This document shows, piece by piece, positions 47,394 through 58,617 of a DNA stretch of 64,000 bases (position 1 is the stretch's first letter; each line of letters opens with the position of its first letter). Made by a program: the position numbers and the translations under genes. Below the pieces are notes generated by a model. That model ran no database searches and had not been told where the DNA came from. It saw only the letters and a list, made by a program, of their open reading frames with translations. The stretch lies in NCBI RefSeq assembly GCF_002865645.1, contig NW_020194562.1, positions 62,001-126,000 on the forward strand, given 5' to 3'. The stretch is from Hyaloscypha bicolor E (lineage: Eukaryota > Ascomycota > Leotiomycetes > Helotiales > Hyaloscyphaceae).

Positions 47394-47519
47394 CAGAGTC
47401 AGTGAAGACCTGCGCGGCTGGTGCCCAGAATCAGTGAAGATCTGTGCGACTGGTGGTGCCCAGAGTCAGTGAAGACCTGCGCGATTGGTGGTGCCCAGAG
47501 TCAGTGAAGACCTGCGCGG
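47394..47519. repeat. 35-bp tandem repeat upstream of the 979-residue gene
   Basis: About 3.7 copies of CAGAGTCAGTGAAGACCTGC followed by GCGATTGGTGGTGCC (35 bp, first copy 32 bp). It ends about 40 bp above the gene's first Met. The core CAGAGTCA-T-AAGACCT also occurs upstream of the helicase gene at 54214-54232. Confidence 0.85.
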
Positions 47520-47583
47520 GGATGAGCTGGCGTGGTGACCAACTAGTTTCTATCGGTGAAGATAGAGAAGTTTGAAAGAAGAC

Positions 47584-47600
47584 GGCAATTCCAAATTGCC
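47584..47600. promoter_or_regulatory. GGCAATT-CCA-AATTGCC hairpin (site A)
   Basis: A perfect 7-bp inverted repeat with a CCA loop, preceded by TTTGAAAGAAGAC, about 230 bp upstream of the 979-residue gene. Related hairpins with different stems but the same loop lie upstream of the helicase gene (54192-54208, 54369-54383). A second near-palindrome, GTGTGTGAGTTC/GAACTACACACAC, follows at 47602-47627. The role is inferred only. Confidence 0.5.
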
Positions 47601-47627
47601 AGTGTGTGAGTTCGAGAACTACACACA

Positions 47628-49270
47628 CAAAAGGGGGGGATGAGTGTTACGAAGTGACAAGCACCTGTGACACCCGACACCACACACTCCCGGGGGAGTG
47701 GCAGCCACAAAACAAAGGAGTGAGAGAAGGGGTATTGGATCGGAGACAAGCTGCAGAAATCGCATTCAAGTGTTGATGCGAGAAAAGCGGCAGTCGACAC
47801 AGAATGGATAGTATGAAGAGGAAGAGGAAGAGAACGCGGGGAGCGCGTCAAATTCATTCTGAGAAGCGAGGCACGTGACAAGGTCCACGATTGGTGGGAA
47901 CGGGGACCTGTTCAGAACTATCTTGCCAGGAATCATAGAATCACTGAAGATATACCTGCATATAGATAGAATCATCGCAAAATATATCTACATGCAGATT
48001 CGAATGTTCTGTTCCCACCTGGGTGGAAGCTGCAGGAATTCCCGATGGGGCATGGCGTGGCGCAGGTAAAAGCATGGCTGCAGAACTTCCATCCTCGTCA
48101 ATGCACAAACAACATCAGAGGTAACTCCCACAATTCCTACAACGACGTTCAATCCTAACAGCATCTTCAGGACATTGCCGCCCCTCTCATACTCGATTGG
48201 AGCGCGCCCAAGCAAGATTCCTCGACGCTGAGCGCTCGCTGCTGCATCTTAACGACCACCGAGTCCCTCCGCGACCAACACAAAGCTGCAAGCATCAACA
48301 ATCGTCCGCTATACATACCAAAAATGCGAGCGTTGAGGGACCGATGCGACAGACATGCTGGGTGGCGCCGAGATTCTCGTACCGGTTGGGAAGGATTGGG
48401 GGCCCCGATTTCAGGCCTTCTCTGGTCATCTGCCGTCGTGCCACCTCGAATAAGAATATGCTGCAGCACGGCCCACAGTGCCCCATCTTCAGGGCGAGAT
48501 GATGCGGTTGAGAGAGCAGAATACGGAGCTGATCGAGCAGATTGGGGAACTGAGTTCAAGCCTGAAGTTCGAAGGATGCTGAGATCATGGCCACGTTCCC
48601 CCTCCCACTTCTCTAACCAGCGCTCCGGCTGGATAATCTGCACCGCTGAGCTAGCAATCGTAGGTATCTCGATGCCATTGAACGTGGAGACTGCGAACCG
48701 CTGGCTCTTTCTTGGATAGAGCACGTCGATGTTGCCACTTCTGCGCACCCATCATGCTCCACTTGCACTTCCTGCAGTTGCATATTTCAGTTCCAACATG
48801 AATCTGCCATCGTCAACGCCCATGTCGCGCCTGTCTCCGCAAGCACTTGCCTTCGGATTGTTGCATCTGGATACCTTGCCGTCTGCTTCGCTTCAAAGTG
48901 CGCTCGGAACCGGGTCTGGTCGTTACACCTCACTCTGTTGCCCCTTTCCATCCTGCACAGTGACCCCATGGCGAACCGGATCTCGACCCATCTGACCCTG
49001 GAATGCTCAAAAACTTTGCAAACAGCCGCAACGGCCCCGGTATTTCTAGACTTTCTCGATATAACAATAGGAAATAGTGACGGGAAAGCTTTATATAATC
49101 AATGGTTTCTTTTCTGGTTTCAGATCACATCACAGGCAAATCACGAGAAGTCAAGAGTTGGAGCGAGAAGCCTATTTGATTGACTCCTAACTCTTTTGCT
49201 GGCCACATGCCCGGATGCTCCTCCGCTCCTGCTCCCGATGTGACCCAGTCTTCACCCTGACCCCCATTGA
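47628..49270. other. intergenic, no gene recognised
   Basis: Several overlapping frames of 60-190 codons lie on both strands (for example 48167-48748) without recognisable domains or consistent splice sites. It contains the distal promoter of the 979-residue gene and the 3' flank of the helicase gene. Confidence 0.4.
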
Positions 49271-52200
49271 TCAACCACCGCGACCACCACGACCACCACC
49301 ACGAGGTTCACCACGGCCACGTCCACGTCCAGCGCCAGCTCCACCACGACCACGGTTGCCCCCACGGTTGTTCCCTCCATGACGCTTTCCCTTCCTCTCA
49401 TCGTTTGTCGAGGTGCCTTGTCGAGGGTTGTCGGATTGCTCGAGAGACCGATCCGGGAGATCGCCTTCGCCTTGGTGAGGATGTCGGTATTTTCCCTTGG
49501 CAACAAACGGTGAAGGCTCTGTCTCTTGAGGGCGGGCTGCACCCAATCGCTGGTTATCCGGACGGTCATCCGATTTTCTCAGGGCCTCCTTCTCGGGATC
49601 CTTCGGGGGCTCGTCGTCGTCGGACATGGCGTCGGTTTCTGAGGCCTTCAGCAAGTATGCCTGGTGGGCCAGCGCAGCGTCCTTGGCGATTTGGTCCGCG
49701 ATATCTTCCTGGGCCTGGATGTTGCGTTCGTCCTCAACATCGTAGAATCGGTCGGCGCCCTCCTCACCAGCCATGGCAGCATCCAGATCGATGTCGTCCT
49801 CGCCGTCCTCGTTCTCCTGCTCCGGGCCGATGGGTCCTTCGATGGCCTCGCTGCGCGTAGAAGGCAGGTCGAGACCGGGCTTGGGCTTCCCCTCGTCGCC
49901 TCCTACCTTCTCGAGCACAATGTCCATGGTTTCGCCAACAGGGTCCTGGAAGAGATCGGTCGCGACTTCTTTGTTGGCCTTGAAGTCCTTTTCGAGAGCG
50001 TCGCGCTGCTTGAGGATGGCCTGGAGGTTTGCCCAAAGGTTCTTCTCGTACTTCTCGCGCTCCTTCGGAGATGTCTTGTAGATCTTAGCGATCTTGTCGA
50101 CCTTTGCCTTGAGCTTGCACTCCTTGGGATCCATGTGAGGCATCTCGATCGACCAGTTGCTAGGATCCATCACGAACTCTTCTGCGGTCGCCGGAATCCT
50201 CTCAACAGACATCGGAGTCACGTCGATGACATCGCCGTCGAGGACGTCCATGCAGAGGTAGCCGAACTTCCTATGCTTGTTGATCTCCACGATGTTGTAG
50301 AGTTCGGAGCGCCAGCTGTCGAGGTTGCCGAAGATGCTGAGGATCTTCTTCGCACGAGTGATAGCGACGTTGGTGCGGTTCCACTTGCCGATGAAGCCGA
50401 TGAAGGATCCGTGGTGCTCGTTGGCTGCCGTGATGTCGAGGACGATGACATCGTTCTGGCCTCCTTGGATGCTGTCGATGGTCACCACTGAGGGGAACTC
50501 GTTCCAGCCTAGGAGTGTCAACGCCATCTTCAGCAGCCTCTCGATGACCTCCTTCTGCTCGGAGTAGCCGGTGACGACTGTGATGCTGCTGGGCTGAAGC
50601 TGCTTGAAGTTGACCTTGGATGGATCAACCTTGGACCAGTGTCCAAGCAGCACGCACACATACTCGACAATGGCCATCGCGTTGCCGTAGTTGACGAAGG
50701 ATGTCGACTCATCGGGGTGCGCGGATCTCGAGCCCTTGGTGTTGAAGAACAAGCGGCGGATGGTCTTCTTTGCGATGCCCTTGGTCTCCTTGATGCTGCG
50801 GAAGGGGGACTTCTGGCGAGCGTTGCGCCACTTCTCTGCGTCCTCCGAGTACCAAAAGTGCGAGAAGTACCGGAAGACATCCTCCTCCACCGCGGTCGAT
50901 GGGTCGCAGCCCAACCATCCATAGCTGAGAGCGCCCGGAAGAGTGGCGATCTCCTCGTGCATGCGGTAGTTGATCTTCAAGCAGAAGAGCGGAACGTTCC
51001 CATTTCTCAGAACGCGCTCGAAGATCGGGAGCCCTTGCTGGTTGGCGTATTCAGCATGGTGGAGGCACTTGACGATCGGAAGCAGCTGCTTGTGATCCCC
51101 AGACAAGATGATGTGATCAGCAAACAGTGACAGGGGAACGGTGCTGTCTGCTTCGGTGCCGAAGGCCGATTCGTCGATGATGACCAGGTCTGGCTGGAAT
51201 CCCATCTCCTTCAACACGGCTGCGTTGCTGCATGTTGACACGATGACCTTCATCGAGGGATCACAGATGACGCTCTTGGCTAACTTCCAAGCGTCCTGAA
51301 GGAAGCATCGGCGCGCCTTCTTGGTCACTTCCTCGCCATTGCGGATCTTCTCGAGGGTCTCGAGCCAGAGCTTCGATGACTTGCGCTCATTCTCACTCTG
51401 CCAGCTCTCGGCGCCTCTGATCTTTTGATGGTTGACGATGTGAGTCCAGAGCATGTACGGTCTGTAGCCGTCTTGCCCGTGGTATCGCCGTCGTCAATGA
51501 TGTCATTGACGATACCCTCAATGTCTTCATCAGCGCTGTTCAGTTGCGCCTTGAAGAGCGAGGTCGTCGGGAAGAAGATGTACTTGATCTTGTTCTCCTT
51601 CGTGGCATCCAGGCTGACGATCTTGGTGCGTTCCGCGACGAGAGCATCCATGGTGGCCTCGCATGCCTGGTTTGTTGGGCAGAAGAAGCCGGTTCGCTTG
51701 CCGATGATGGAGAAGGACGCACCGACACTGGCATCCTCAAACGTCTTCCCACAGCCAGGCGGGCCTTGAAGGATGTTGGCATTGTCGCGGGACTTCATCA
51801 CGCTGTCGTAGAAATCCTGCTGAGGCCGATTGAAGCGGAGGGTGGCGACGTAGGCGTCGAAGAGCTCGCGGTCCTCGGGCCTCAGATCCTCAACTGGAGC
51901 TCTGCTAGGAGACTGCGGCAACTTCTTCCCAAGAATGAAGGATCTCAGGTAGTTGTTGTACGCGTTGTCGGCACTCTTCGCCCCGTCAATTCTGCCCTGG
52001 GAAATGAGGGCGATGGCGTTGAGCTGGCGTCTGCTGGGGAGGACATTTCGCTGCGCCTCCAGGGTGACGTTGTAGATCTGGCCGTTCTTGAACTCGGCCA
52101 CCTCATGCTTGTCTACCACGAAGGAAAGAACGAAGCTTCGGTTGGTCTCCTTGCTGATTGACTTGGCTTTCCAGCGTCGGCGGTTGACTGGCAGTGTCTC

Positions 52201-54143
52201 ACCAACGTCTGCCATCTCCTCGTCCTCTCCAGCAGGCTCTCCCGGGGATGGCTCGGTGGGCTTGACTGGCTCGGGCTTCCGGAACTCCTTCTTCTCCTTC
52301 ATCTGGAAAGCCGACAGTTCCTTGGTCAGCTTGACTTGGTCAGCTTGACTTGGTCAGCCTCGAGCTGGTCAGCCTCCAGCTGGTCACCCTTCCCCAGGGA
52401 CTCGTCCTCGACCTCCTCAACTGAGGGTGAAGGGGAGCGGGACTTGGGCAAGCGGACGGACGCTGCTGCTGCTAGTTCTGCTGCTGCTGCTGCTGCTGCT
52501 TGCTTGCGGAGGCGTTGGTTGGCCGGCTTCTTGACCAAGATGTCTCCCAGAGGTTTTGGTTGCGGCCCTGGCGTGAACACTCGGCCGTCACTGGACTGAG
52601 CAGGGGCATCAACCATCTCATCATCCTCCTCAGCCGCTGCTGCTGGTGGCGGCGGTGGTGCTGGAGCATCCTCCATCTCCTCATCATCACCAGCTGCAGG
52701 CTTGTCGATCCAAGTAGAGCCTTTGGAGAGGGTGAATCGCGAACCTGGGGGGAAGGTCGGAGTCGGTACCGTTGGGTGACGCTTGACGGAGACGGCCATC
52801 TGAATGTATTTTCCAGACTTGTGGATCACCTGGGCCTCGTGCTCCATCGTGTGGCTGAAGGTCGCCTTGTTGCACATATTCTCGTACTCGATTTCGTGAA
52901 TAAGAGCAACGCTGAGGATCGTCTCCCACTCCTTCATGTCGCTGAAGAGGCGCTTGCCGGGATGAGAGGCATACTCTGCGAAGGTGCCATCTTGCTTTTG
53001 CGTCTTCAGCTGCATCCAAGGTTGGTGGGCGAGAGGCTTCTCCGGGTTCTTGATCCAATCCTCGAATTGGAAGTTGATAACCTGGCGGACGATGTCCTTG
53101 TAGAAAGGAAGGAGGCCTTTGCGTACGACACAGCGGATTCGGTTGTACCAGTTTGCGTCAACGTCGCTCAGGACAAACCGAGACTGGCGCAGCAGGATGA
53201 AGACCGGAGTCGTCTTGTCGAGCAACTCCACCAGCTTGTGAACTTCGGTAGCCATGATCAGAGCTGGCTGTGGTCGTGGGCCGGTGTATGAGACCTGGAC
53301 CTTCTTGTTCTTCTTCATGCGGAAGCACGTCAGGTGCAGCCCAGTTTCAACCTTTGGCGCGTTCTTGCCGGCCCCCGGACCTGGCTGCGCGAAGTCGAGG
53401 AGCTTCTGAGCATCATCATCCGACACATCGAGATTTCCTACGTTCTTGAGCTTGGCCTTGATGTTCATGCGAGAAAGATCCTTGTGTGCGATGTCATCCT
53501 TATAGAAGATGAAGTCTCCGTCCTCCTTCTTGTTGTCCATGAAGTTGACAGCTCCACGGATGTGGATCTGATGGTCACCATTGGACAGGACAAGAGACGG
53601 GTTCTGGCTGTCGAAGTTGAACCAGGTCTTCCAATCCGTGAAGACGCTGGTCACCGCCGCGGCACCGCCTACTGGCGTCTGAGGCATAACCACGAACGGG
53701 TGCGCCTTGTGAGCATTGTACGTCTTCATCACGGTACCGCGAGGGAAATCCTTGCCTCGTGGCTTCGAAGTCGCATCAGTGGTGAAGGTCTGATACTCGA
53801 TCAAGGCCCTAGTCAATGCCGCATCCTGCTTGCGCTGTCTCGTACGTGCAGCGTTGGTTCCGTCCTCAGCCTTGCGCTTCTGAATGCGGAAGCCTTCGAC
53901 TGGACCAGTCGTGACAGTTTCGCTGTCAACAGCAAAACCAGCACCGAAGAGTCCAGGGGCAGGGGCAGGGGCAGGGGCAGGGGCAGGGCCGGGGGTAGGA
54001 GCAGGGCCTTGTCCCTGAGGCTGGGCCGGAGGAGGAGGAGGCGGAGCGAGGCCAGCACCAAAGAGACCAGCAGGTGCTGGGCCTTGGCCTTGGCCTTGTC
54101 CCTGCTCTTTGGCAGGGGGAGGGTTGGTTGGCTGGGAGGCCAT
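49271..54143 (-). CDS. UPF1-like SF1 helicase, frame interrupted by a 14-bp repeat
   Basis: Read from 54143, the first frame gives 605 residues: a Pro/Gln/Gly N-terminus with two GLFG motifs (APAGLFGAGL, PGLFGAGF), a folded region (residues 130-470), and an Ala/acidic linker (poly-Ala from a TGC run). It stops at 52326 inside repeated GACCAAGTCAAGCT units; dropping one 14-bp unit joins it to KELSAFQMKEKKEFRKPEP. Helicase motif I is NILQGPPGCGKTF (about 51770). A second frame change at 51515-51472 fits a 44-nt intron (GTATCG to GCAAG) or a frameshift. Then follow motif II LVIIDESAFG (51175), III LSGDHKQLLPIV, IV INYRMHEEIA, V DSIQGGQNDVIVLDI and VI NVAITRAKKI. The tail is an RGG box (GGNRGRGGAGAGRGRGRG). 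It is probably an RNA helicase; relation to UPF1/SEN1 is at superfamily level only. Confidence 0.82.
52322..52386 (-). repeat. coding mini-repeat, 15/15/14/14-bp units
   Basis: On the minus strand: GACCAGCTGGAGGCT, GACCAGCTCGAGGCT, GACCAAGTCAAGCT, GACCA AGTCAAGCT, then GACCAAGG. The first two units are 15 bp and keep the frame (DQLEA repeats); the last two are 14 bp and shift it. One 14-bp unit fewer reopens the helicase frame. Confidence 0.85.
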
Positions 54144-54191
54144 TTTGATCTGTAGAATCAGTTAAGATCTACAGAGAAATTTGAAGAAGAT

Positions 54192-54208
54192 GGCAAATCC
54201 AATTTGCC
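54192..54208. promoter_or_regulatory. GGCAAAT-CCA-ATTTGCC hairpin (site B)
   Basis: A perfect 7-bp inverted repeat with a CCA loop 50 bp upstream of the helicase start, preceded by TTTGAAGAAGAT as at site A. Flanked by TGTAGAATCAGTTAAGATCT-type sequence (54151-54173, itself a TGTAGA/TCTACA inverted repeat) and by CAGAGTCAATTAAGACCTAC (54214-54233). Confidence 0.5.
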
Positions 54209-54368
54209 TGGTGCAGAGTCAATTAAGACCTACACCGAAGAGTGGAGAACGAGTGTTTCAAGAAGACAAGCTTCAAGAGACACTCTAGCACTAACTCTCG
54301 AGAGAGTAGCACTTTGGTTGCGGACCGATTTAGTCGTGAGACCGAATCGGAGAAGGTAAAAGAAGATG

Positions 54369-54383
54369 GCGAGTCCAACTCGC
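54369..54383. promoter_or_regulatory. GCGAGT-CCA-ACTCGC hairpin (site C)
   Basis: Third member, preceded by AAAAGAAGATG like sites A and B, with a fully different stem that still pairs (6 bp) and the same CCA loop. It lies about 225 bp upstream of the helicase start. Confidence 0.45.
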
Positions 54384-54834
54384 ACACGTGCAATCCGGAG
54401 ATTGACACGCAAGATTGTTTGATGGGTGTACAGCCCGACAAGCGAACTGGACACCCCAGCAGTACTTCCCGAGGGAAGACCACCGAAAGCGGACGAAGGG
54501 GCCTACGACTGCCGAAGCAGAAGATGTTACCGGTTTAGCGGCCGGATCCTAGCCTGATCTCGCAACAGAATAATGCCTGTGAAATGCAACAGTTAGCAAA
54601 CGTTCAGTCTCCAAGTGGTAGCCGTGGCGTGAGGGGGTGAGGACAAAAGGGAAGACGTAAGGAGAACGACGTAAAGAAATGTTCCAAGTGGATGTTTGTT
54701 GATTTGATGGAGCTTGGGGGCGTTCAAGGATCTGATAAAGGATGCAGGTGATGAGCAAAGGATGTAAAGTGTAGATGAAGGCCGAGAGGAACCAAGAATC
54801 CCAAGTGGGACAAACTTGAAGACTCCAATGCAGA

Positions 54835-55029
54835 CATCAAGACATCGAAGCAACCCAAAGCTCTGGGGAGATGGAGAACTTTAAAGATACTCCACGAAGG
54901 TTCACACAGACTCCATCACGAACGCAACATCAAGACATCGAGGCGGCCCAAGTGGACGCAATGCAAAGCTCTGGGAGATGGAGAACTTTAAAGATACTCC
55001 ACGAAGGTTGAGACAGACTCCATCACAAA
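54835..55029. repeat. direct duplication of about 95-100 bp
   Basis: Two copies of CATCAAGACATCGA-GC--CCCAA followed by GATGGAGAACTTTAAAGATA and CTCCACGAAGGTT-ACAGACTCC. Copies start at 54835 and 54928. In plus-strand translation both read EMENFKDTPRR, with a 1-bp length difference that shifts the frame, so this may be a decayed coding repeat. Confidence 0.7.
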
Positions 55030-56722
55030 TGCCAAGGCAGGAAGCTCAAGACGTGAGCAAGTGCACGTCCAGCCTGGAATGCAGCGAACACGATACCCAA
55101 GCTCCAACAACAAGCATCCAAACTTTGTTCCACTCTGAGGCTAGCACAAGCCTTGCTCCAACTTGGAACAAGCTGTGAGTGCAGCGCTGGCTGACTCCTC
55201 GAAATCACGTGCTCGAATTCCAAAGATGAACCGAAGATGGCACCCAGGCCAACGGCCTCCAAACCCGACTTGCGAACGTGCCTGAAGTCCAGCGAGCACT
55301 TCCAGAGCTTGTTGGAAGTTCCAAAAGCCCCAGGAAATAACCTCTGCACGCAGGTTACTTGTTCGCGCGCGGTTGAAGGCAGCCTGAGATCAGGCGACTG
55401 CCACGACAGCGCTCCCCGCTGTGAGCATGGACTACATGCCCAGACAGCTGTAGAAGCTCCATTGCTCCATACCTGATCCATCCTTCCTTGTGTCCAATGC
55501 GCTCTTGCCAATATCGGGGGTGTCGGTCGAGGGGTCGGTCGTCGCGACTCCAGACCGCAGTAGGGGGTGTAAACAAGCCGCATGGCGACTGGAATCTGCG
55601 TGCGCGTGCTTGGGGAATGTGATAGTTCCTCAGAGGATTGATTAAAGGTGTCAAACTTACTCGCAGTGGTCTGGATGGCTCCAGAGACACCAACCTGCGT
55701 ATTCGGACGAGATCTGAGGAGGAAAGGTTCTGTTGCCGCAGTCGCGAGGATAATGTTCGCGAGCCGAGATTTCGTGCGTCACGTGGTTTTCTTGTGGCGA
55801 CGGCAACCAGCTTGTTGGACCGGAGCGAGCATCGACATCGGATTATTTATTATCAGAGACACCTGGACTTCGAGATTCACTGCAGTTCTACGAGGAGGTG
55901 GAAGATGCTGGGAATAGGGGCGACCCCTTTCTTTGAAGATGAGGCGGCCCACGATTAGTCATTCTGCATCTGAAGCTTCCTCACTGCACCAGCAAAAGGC
56001 AGGAATCAATCCAGAATCTTCTTACATTCCCGCAAGGGCCGCGTCTTGATTCTGGTACAAGCGAGTCCGTCCGCGCTGCTGCACAAACGCTGGACCGGGG
56101 TTCGAGACGACACAATTCCTGATGCACCGAAGGAACTAACACCTCCCAACTTCCTTTCTGCGGACAACAGCTCGAGATACACACTGGAGGCATCATGGAA
56201 CCCCTCAGAGCCTCTCAGAGGACAGACGGACAAGTAGATTGGAGTGGGAGTCACGAATCGAACGACTGGAGATGGAAAACCGCTTTTCTCCGCCCTGAAC
56301 ATTGAAAATCACCCACTAATCAGCGTTCGATCGCTTGGAGAGATGTACAGAGAGGGCCATTGGCAAGACTATGCGGTACCGGGGTCGTGGCAACTTGGGA
56401 GATTTTCACAAAATGAACACCATTCTTCCGTCTCTCAATTCCGCCATCTCTCCGAGCGTTTTTGGCACAGGGCCTCGAGTGCAGCACATTCGAGTTGTCA
56501 ATACTATCCGTATTTGGATGCCAGTTTTGGCGTAAAACCTTGCGCATAGGTTCACGGGACCGACTGACTCTGCCGAGGCTTGCAATGAGTTATTCGCAAC
56601 GGCAGTCAGAAGGAGGTGTGTAGAAATGCAGCGCGATAGGTCAAACTGGTGGAATTCCAACGAGAAGACGGGTCACCATTGCCAGGTAGCCAAAAGGGTT
56701 GTTTGGGGTTGTGTTTGCCTGG

Positions 56723-57124
56723 CTACAGAGTCTCGTCCATACGTCGCAGATGAAGACTGCTGCTTCGTTCTTTCGCCATTGGAAGCGGTTGGCACGCCAG
56801 ATATCGTAGGAAAAGCCCTTGGCCCAGCTGCCATCGTGTTTGTCCCCGAGTTTGCTCCTCGGTACGGCAACTGGTCTCCCATTCTATGCTCCCGTCGTCT
56901 TTGCCCTCTAGTCTGCTACCGTCGTGTTTATCTTCGAGTTTGCTCCTCGGTACGACCAACTGCTTTCCTGTCTTCCGCGACAAACCTTCACAGGCAAAGT
57001 CCTTGTCCCGGATGGCACCGTTTTGTTGTGCAGCCTGCTCCAAATCTTCGTGGGCAAAGCACGGACAATGCTGCTGAATAAATGTAGAAATCAGGTGCAG
57101 AAGAAGAGCTCGATGATTTTCCAT
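56723..57124 (-). pseudogene. coiled-coil family relic
   Basis: An open stretch of 133 codons reading HEDLEQAAQQNGAIRDKDFA, CEGLSRKTGKQLVVPRSKLE and KHDGSRLEGKDDGS. It shares the DFA-ED/GL-Q motif and the RSKLED-DGSRLE block with the sequence at 44.07-44.2 kb and with the minus-strand relics at 38.5 and 42.8 kb. No start or end consistent with an intact gene was found. Confidence 0.45.
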
Positions 57125-57341
57125 TTAAGCGTTGAGAAGGAACAATGTGCACTTGCAATGTGTTTCTAGTACTTTTGATGCCGTTCAACATGCGCGAGTT
57201 ATTTTTGCGGCAGACTTGGAGGTGTTTTTATAAGATCAATTGGAGGAGAAGAGTGTTGAGAGTGAAGAAAATAAGGGTTTGAAATGGCGTTGCCGAGATC
57301 CGAATCCTGGAACAACATTTCAACCCCAAATACATCGATAG

Positions 57342-57698
57342 ATGGCTAAGGTACGCCCCGAAACGCTCACAGCTTTACCTTGATGAATAATTAATGACCG
57401 AATAACACTGCAGGCCTACACGTCTCAATTCATCCCTCCCGAAGCGTCCGACCTCGAGTTGTCCACGCCTTCCTTCCACGATTCCCGCGCAACAAGAATG
57501 TCCAGATCTGCGACAGGAGCAGCAGGAAGACAGGCAGGAGGTGGAGAAGTGTTGATAATACCAGATCTCCGGCCGCAGAGAGCCACCGAACGCGATATGA
57601 AGCACGAGGCTGATGGAAAGCTTGCTTCATTGCATTCATATAAATCCCGAATTATTCTTCCATCCCCCCGTGTTGGCTCAATGAAAATGCGTCGTTAA
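57342..57698 (+). CDS. possible small two-exon gene, 97 residues, unknown
   Basis: ATGGCTAAG (57342-57350) is followed directly by a GTACGC donor; an acceptor ACTGCAG at 57413 joins in frame to AYTSQFIPPEASDLELSTPS and continues open to the TAA at 57698 (PSPRVGSMKMRR). The splice signals and the basic, Ser/Arg-rich product are plausible, but no family is recognised. The fragment could also be the 5' end of a larger gene disrupted by the hAT element at 58415. Confidence 0.35.
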
Positions 57699-58617
57699 AC
57701 TCACAATCTCGTCATCAACCTGCCTCTTCGGAATTCGCACTGTCGTAGTGGCTTCATTGGTCAGTTCCAAAGCAGGTTCGCAAAACTCTTGGTGTAAGAA
57801 TCGGCGACCCAAACAAGGGCCACACCACCAACCACTTCATCCCGATGCCCAATCTCGAAATGCATACGAATCAGTCTCTTCGCTTTCAAAAACATAATGC
57901 AGTGTTGACTTGGAACCTGCTGCATCCGGCAATGACCCGCTGCAGGATTCACTCAATCCCCTTTCCACGAAATATCACCATCAGCTCGTTTCAGCCACGT
58001 CCTCACCAAGAAAACAAGCAGAACTCCCTTCGTTACGTCACCACCCGTCAAGCGAAGTGACCTGCAGCAGCTGTCACTAGTGCATTCGGGTGAGGCTGGT
58101 CAGCAATTCTCCAAGTTCTGGCTGACACTCAATAAGAGCACATTCCAAACTCGACCAACACCTGACAACCTCGGAGTTCGACGGCAGGCAGAACAACGAC
58201 ACACGGTGATGGGGGTGAGATACCCGTCCCAGATTGAGGCCATGGGCCGGAAAGCTCTTCAGCAAGCCTCCATGTAAGCTTTTCTCCCAGTCTCGAGTCT
58301 CCACTTCCTGCTTCACCTTTGACCTTTGAATTATTGAGACGGTCAAAACTAACAATATGCTCTTCTTGCCAGCTTCAAGAAAGTAGCGATTATTACCACA
58401 GCTACCACATTGCGCAGGCTTGGCAATGATACCTGAGGTATCAATACCGTATTAATACCACCCGGTATTAGTCAGTATTACAGGGATCAATACTGGATCG
58501 ATTGGTATTGATACTAAGCGAGCTCTCACCGCCTTTCTACCCCGCCATGCTTTACTCCCCTCCTTCCTTACCTTTTCCCTCCTCGTACGACGACTTTCTC
58601 TAAAGTATATCCTCAAA

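Larger units (their letters stand above)
54384..58414. other. gene-poor stretch with repeats and relics
   Basis: Contains the distal promoter of the helicase gene, a duplicated segment (54835-55029), unrecognised short frames at 55.0-56.7 kb, a coiled-coil relic at 56.7-57.1 kb, a possible small two-exon gene at 57.34-57.70 kb, and unassigned sequence with plausible splice signals (GTAAGC at 58275, TTGCCAG at 58372) just before the hAT insertion. Confidence 0.45.

Noticed and set aside
49664..50491. Long plus-strand frame (275 codons) opposite the helicase
   Set aside because: Shadow of the GC-rich helicase coding sequence; the minus-strand frame has all helicase motifs.
53334..54155. Plus-strand frame of 273 codons
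   Set aside because: Antisense shadow of the helicase N-terminal region, with no recognised domain.
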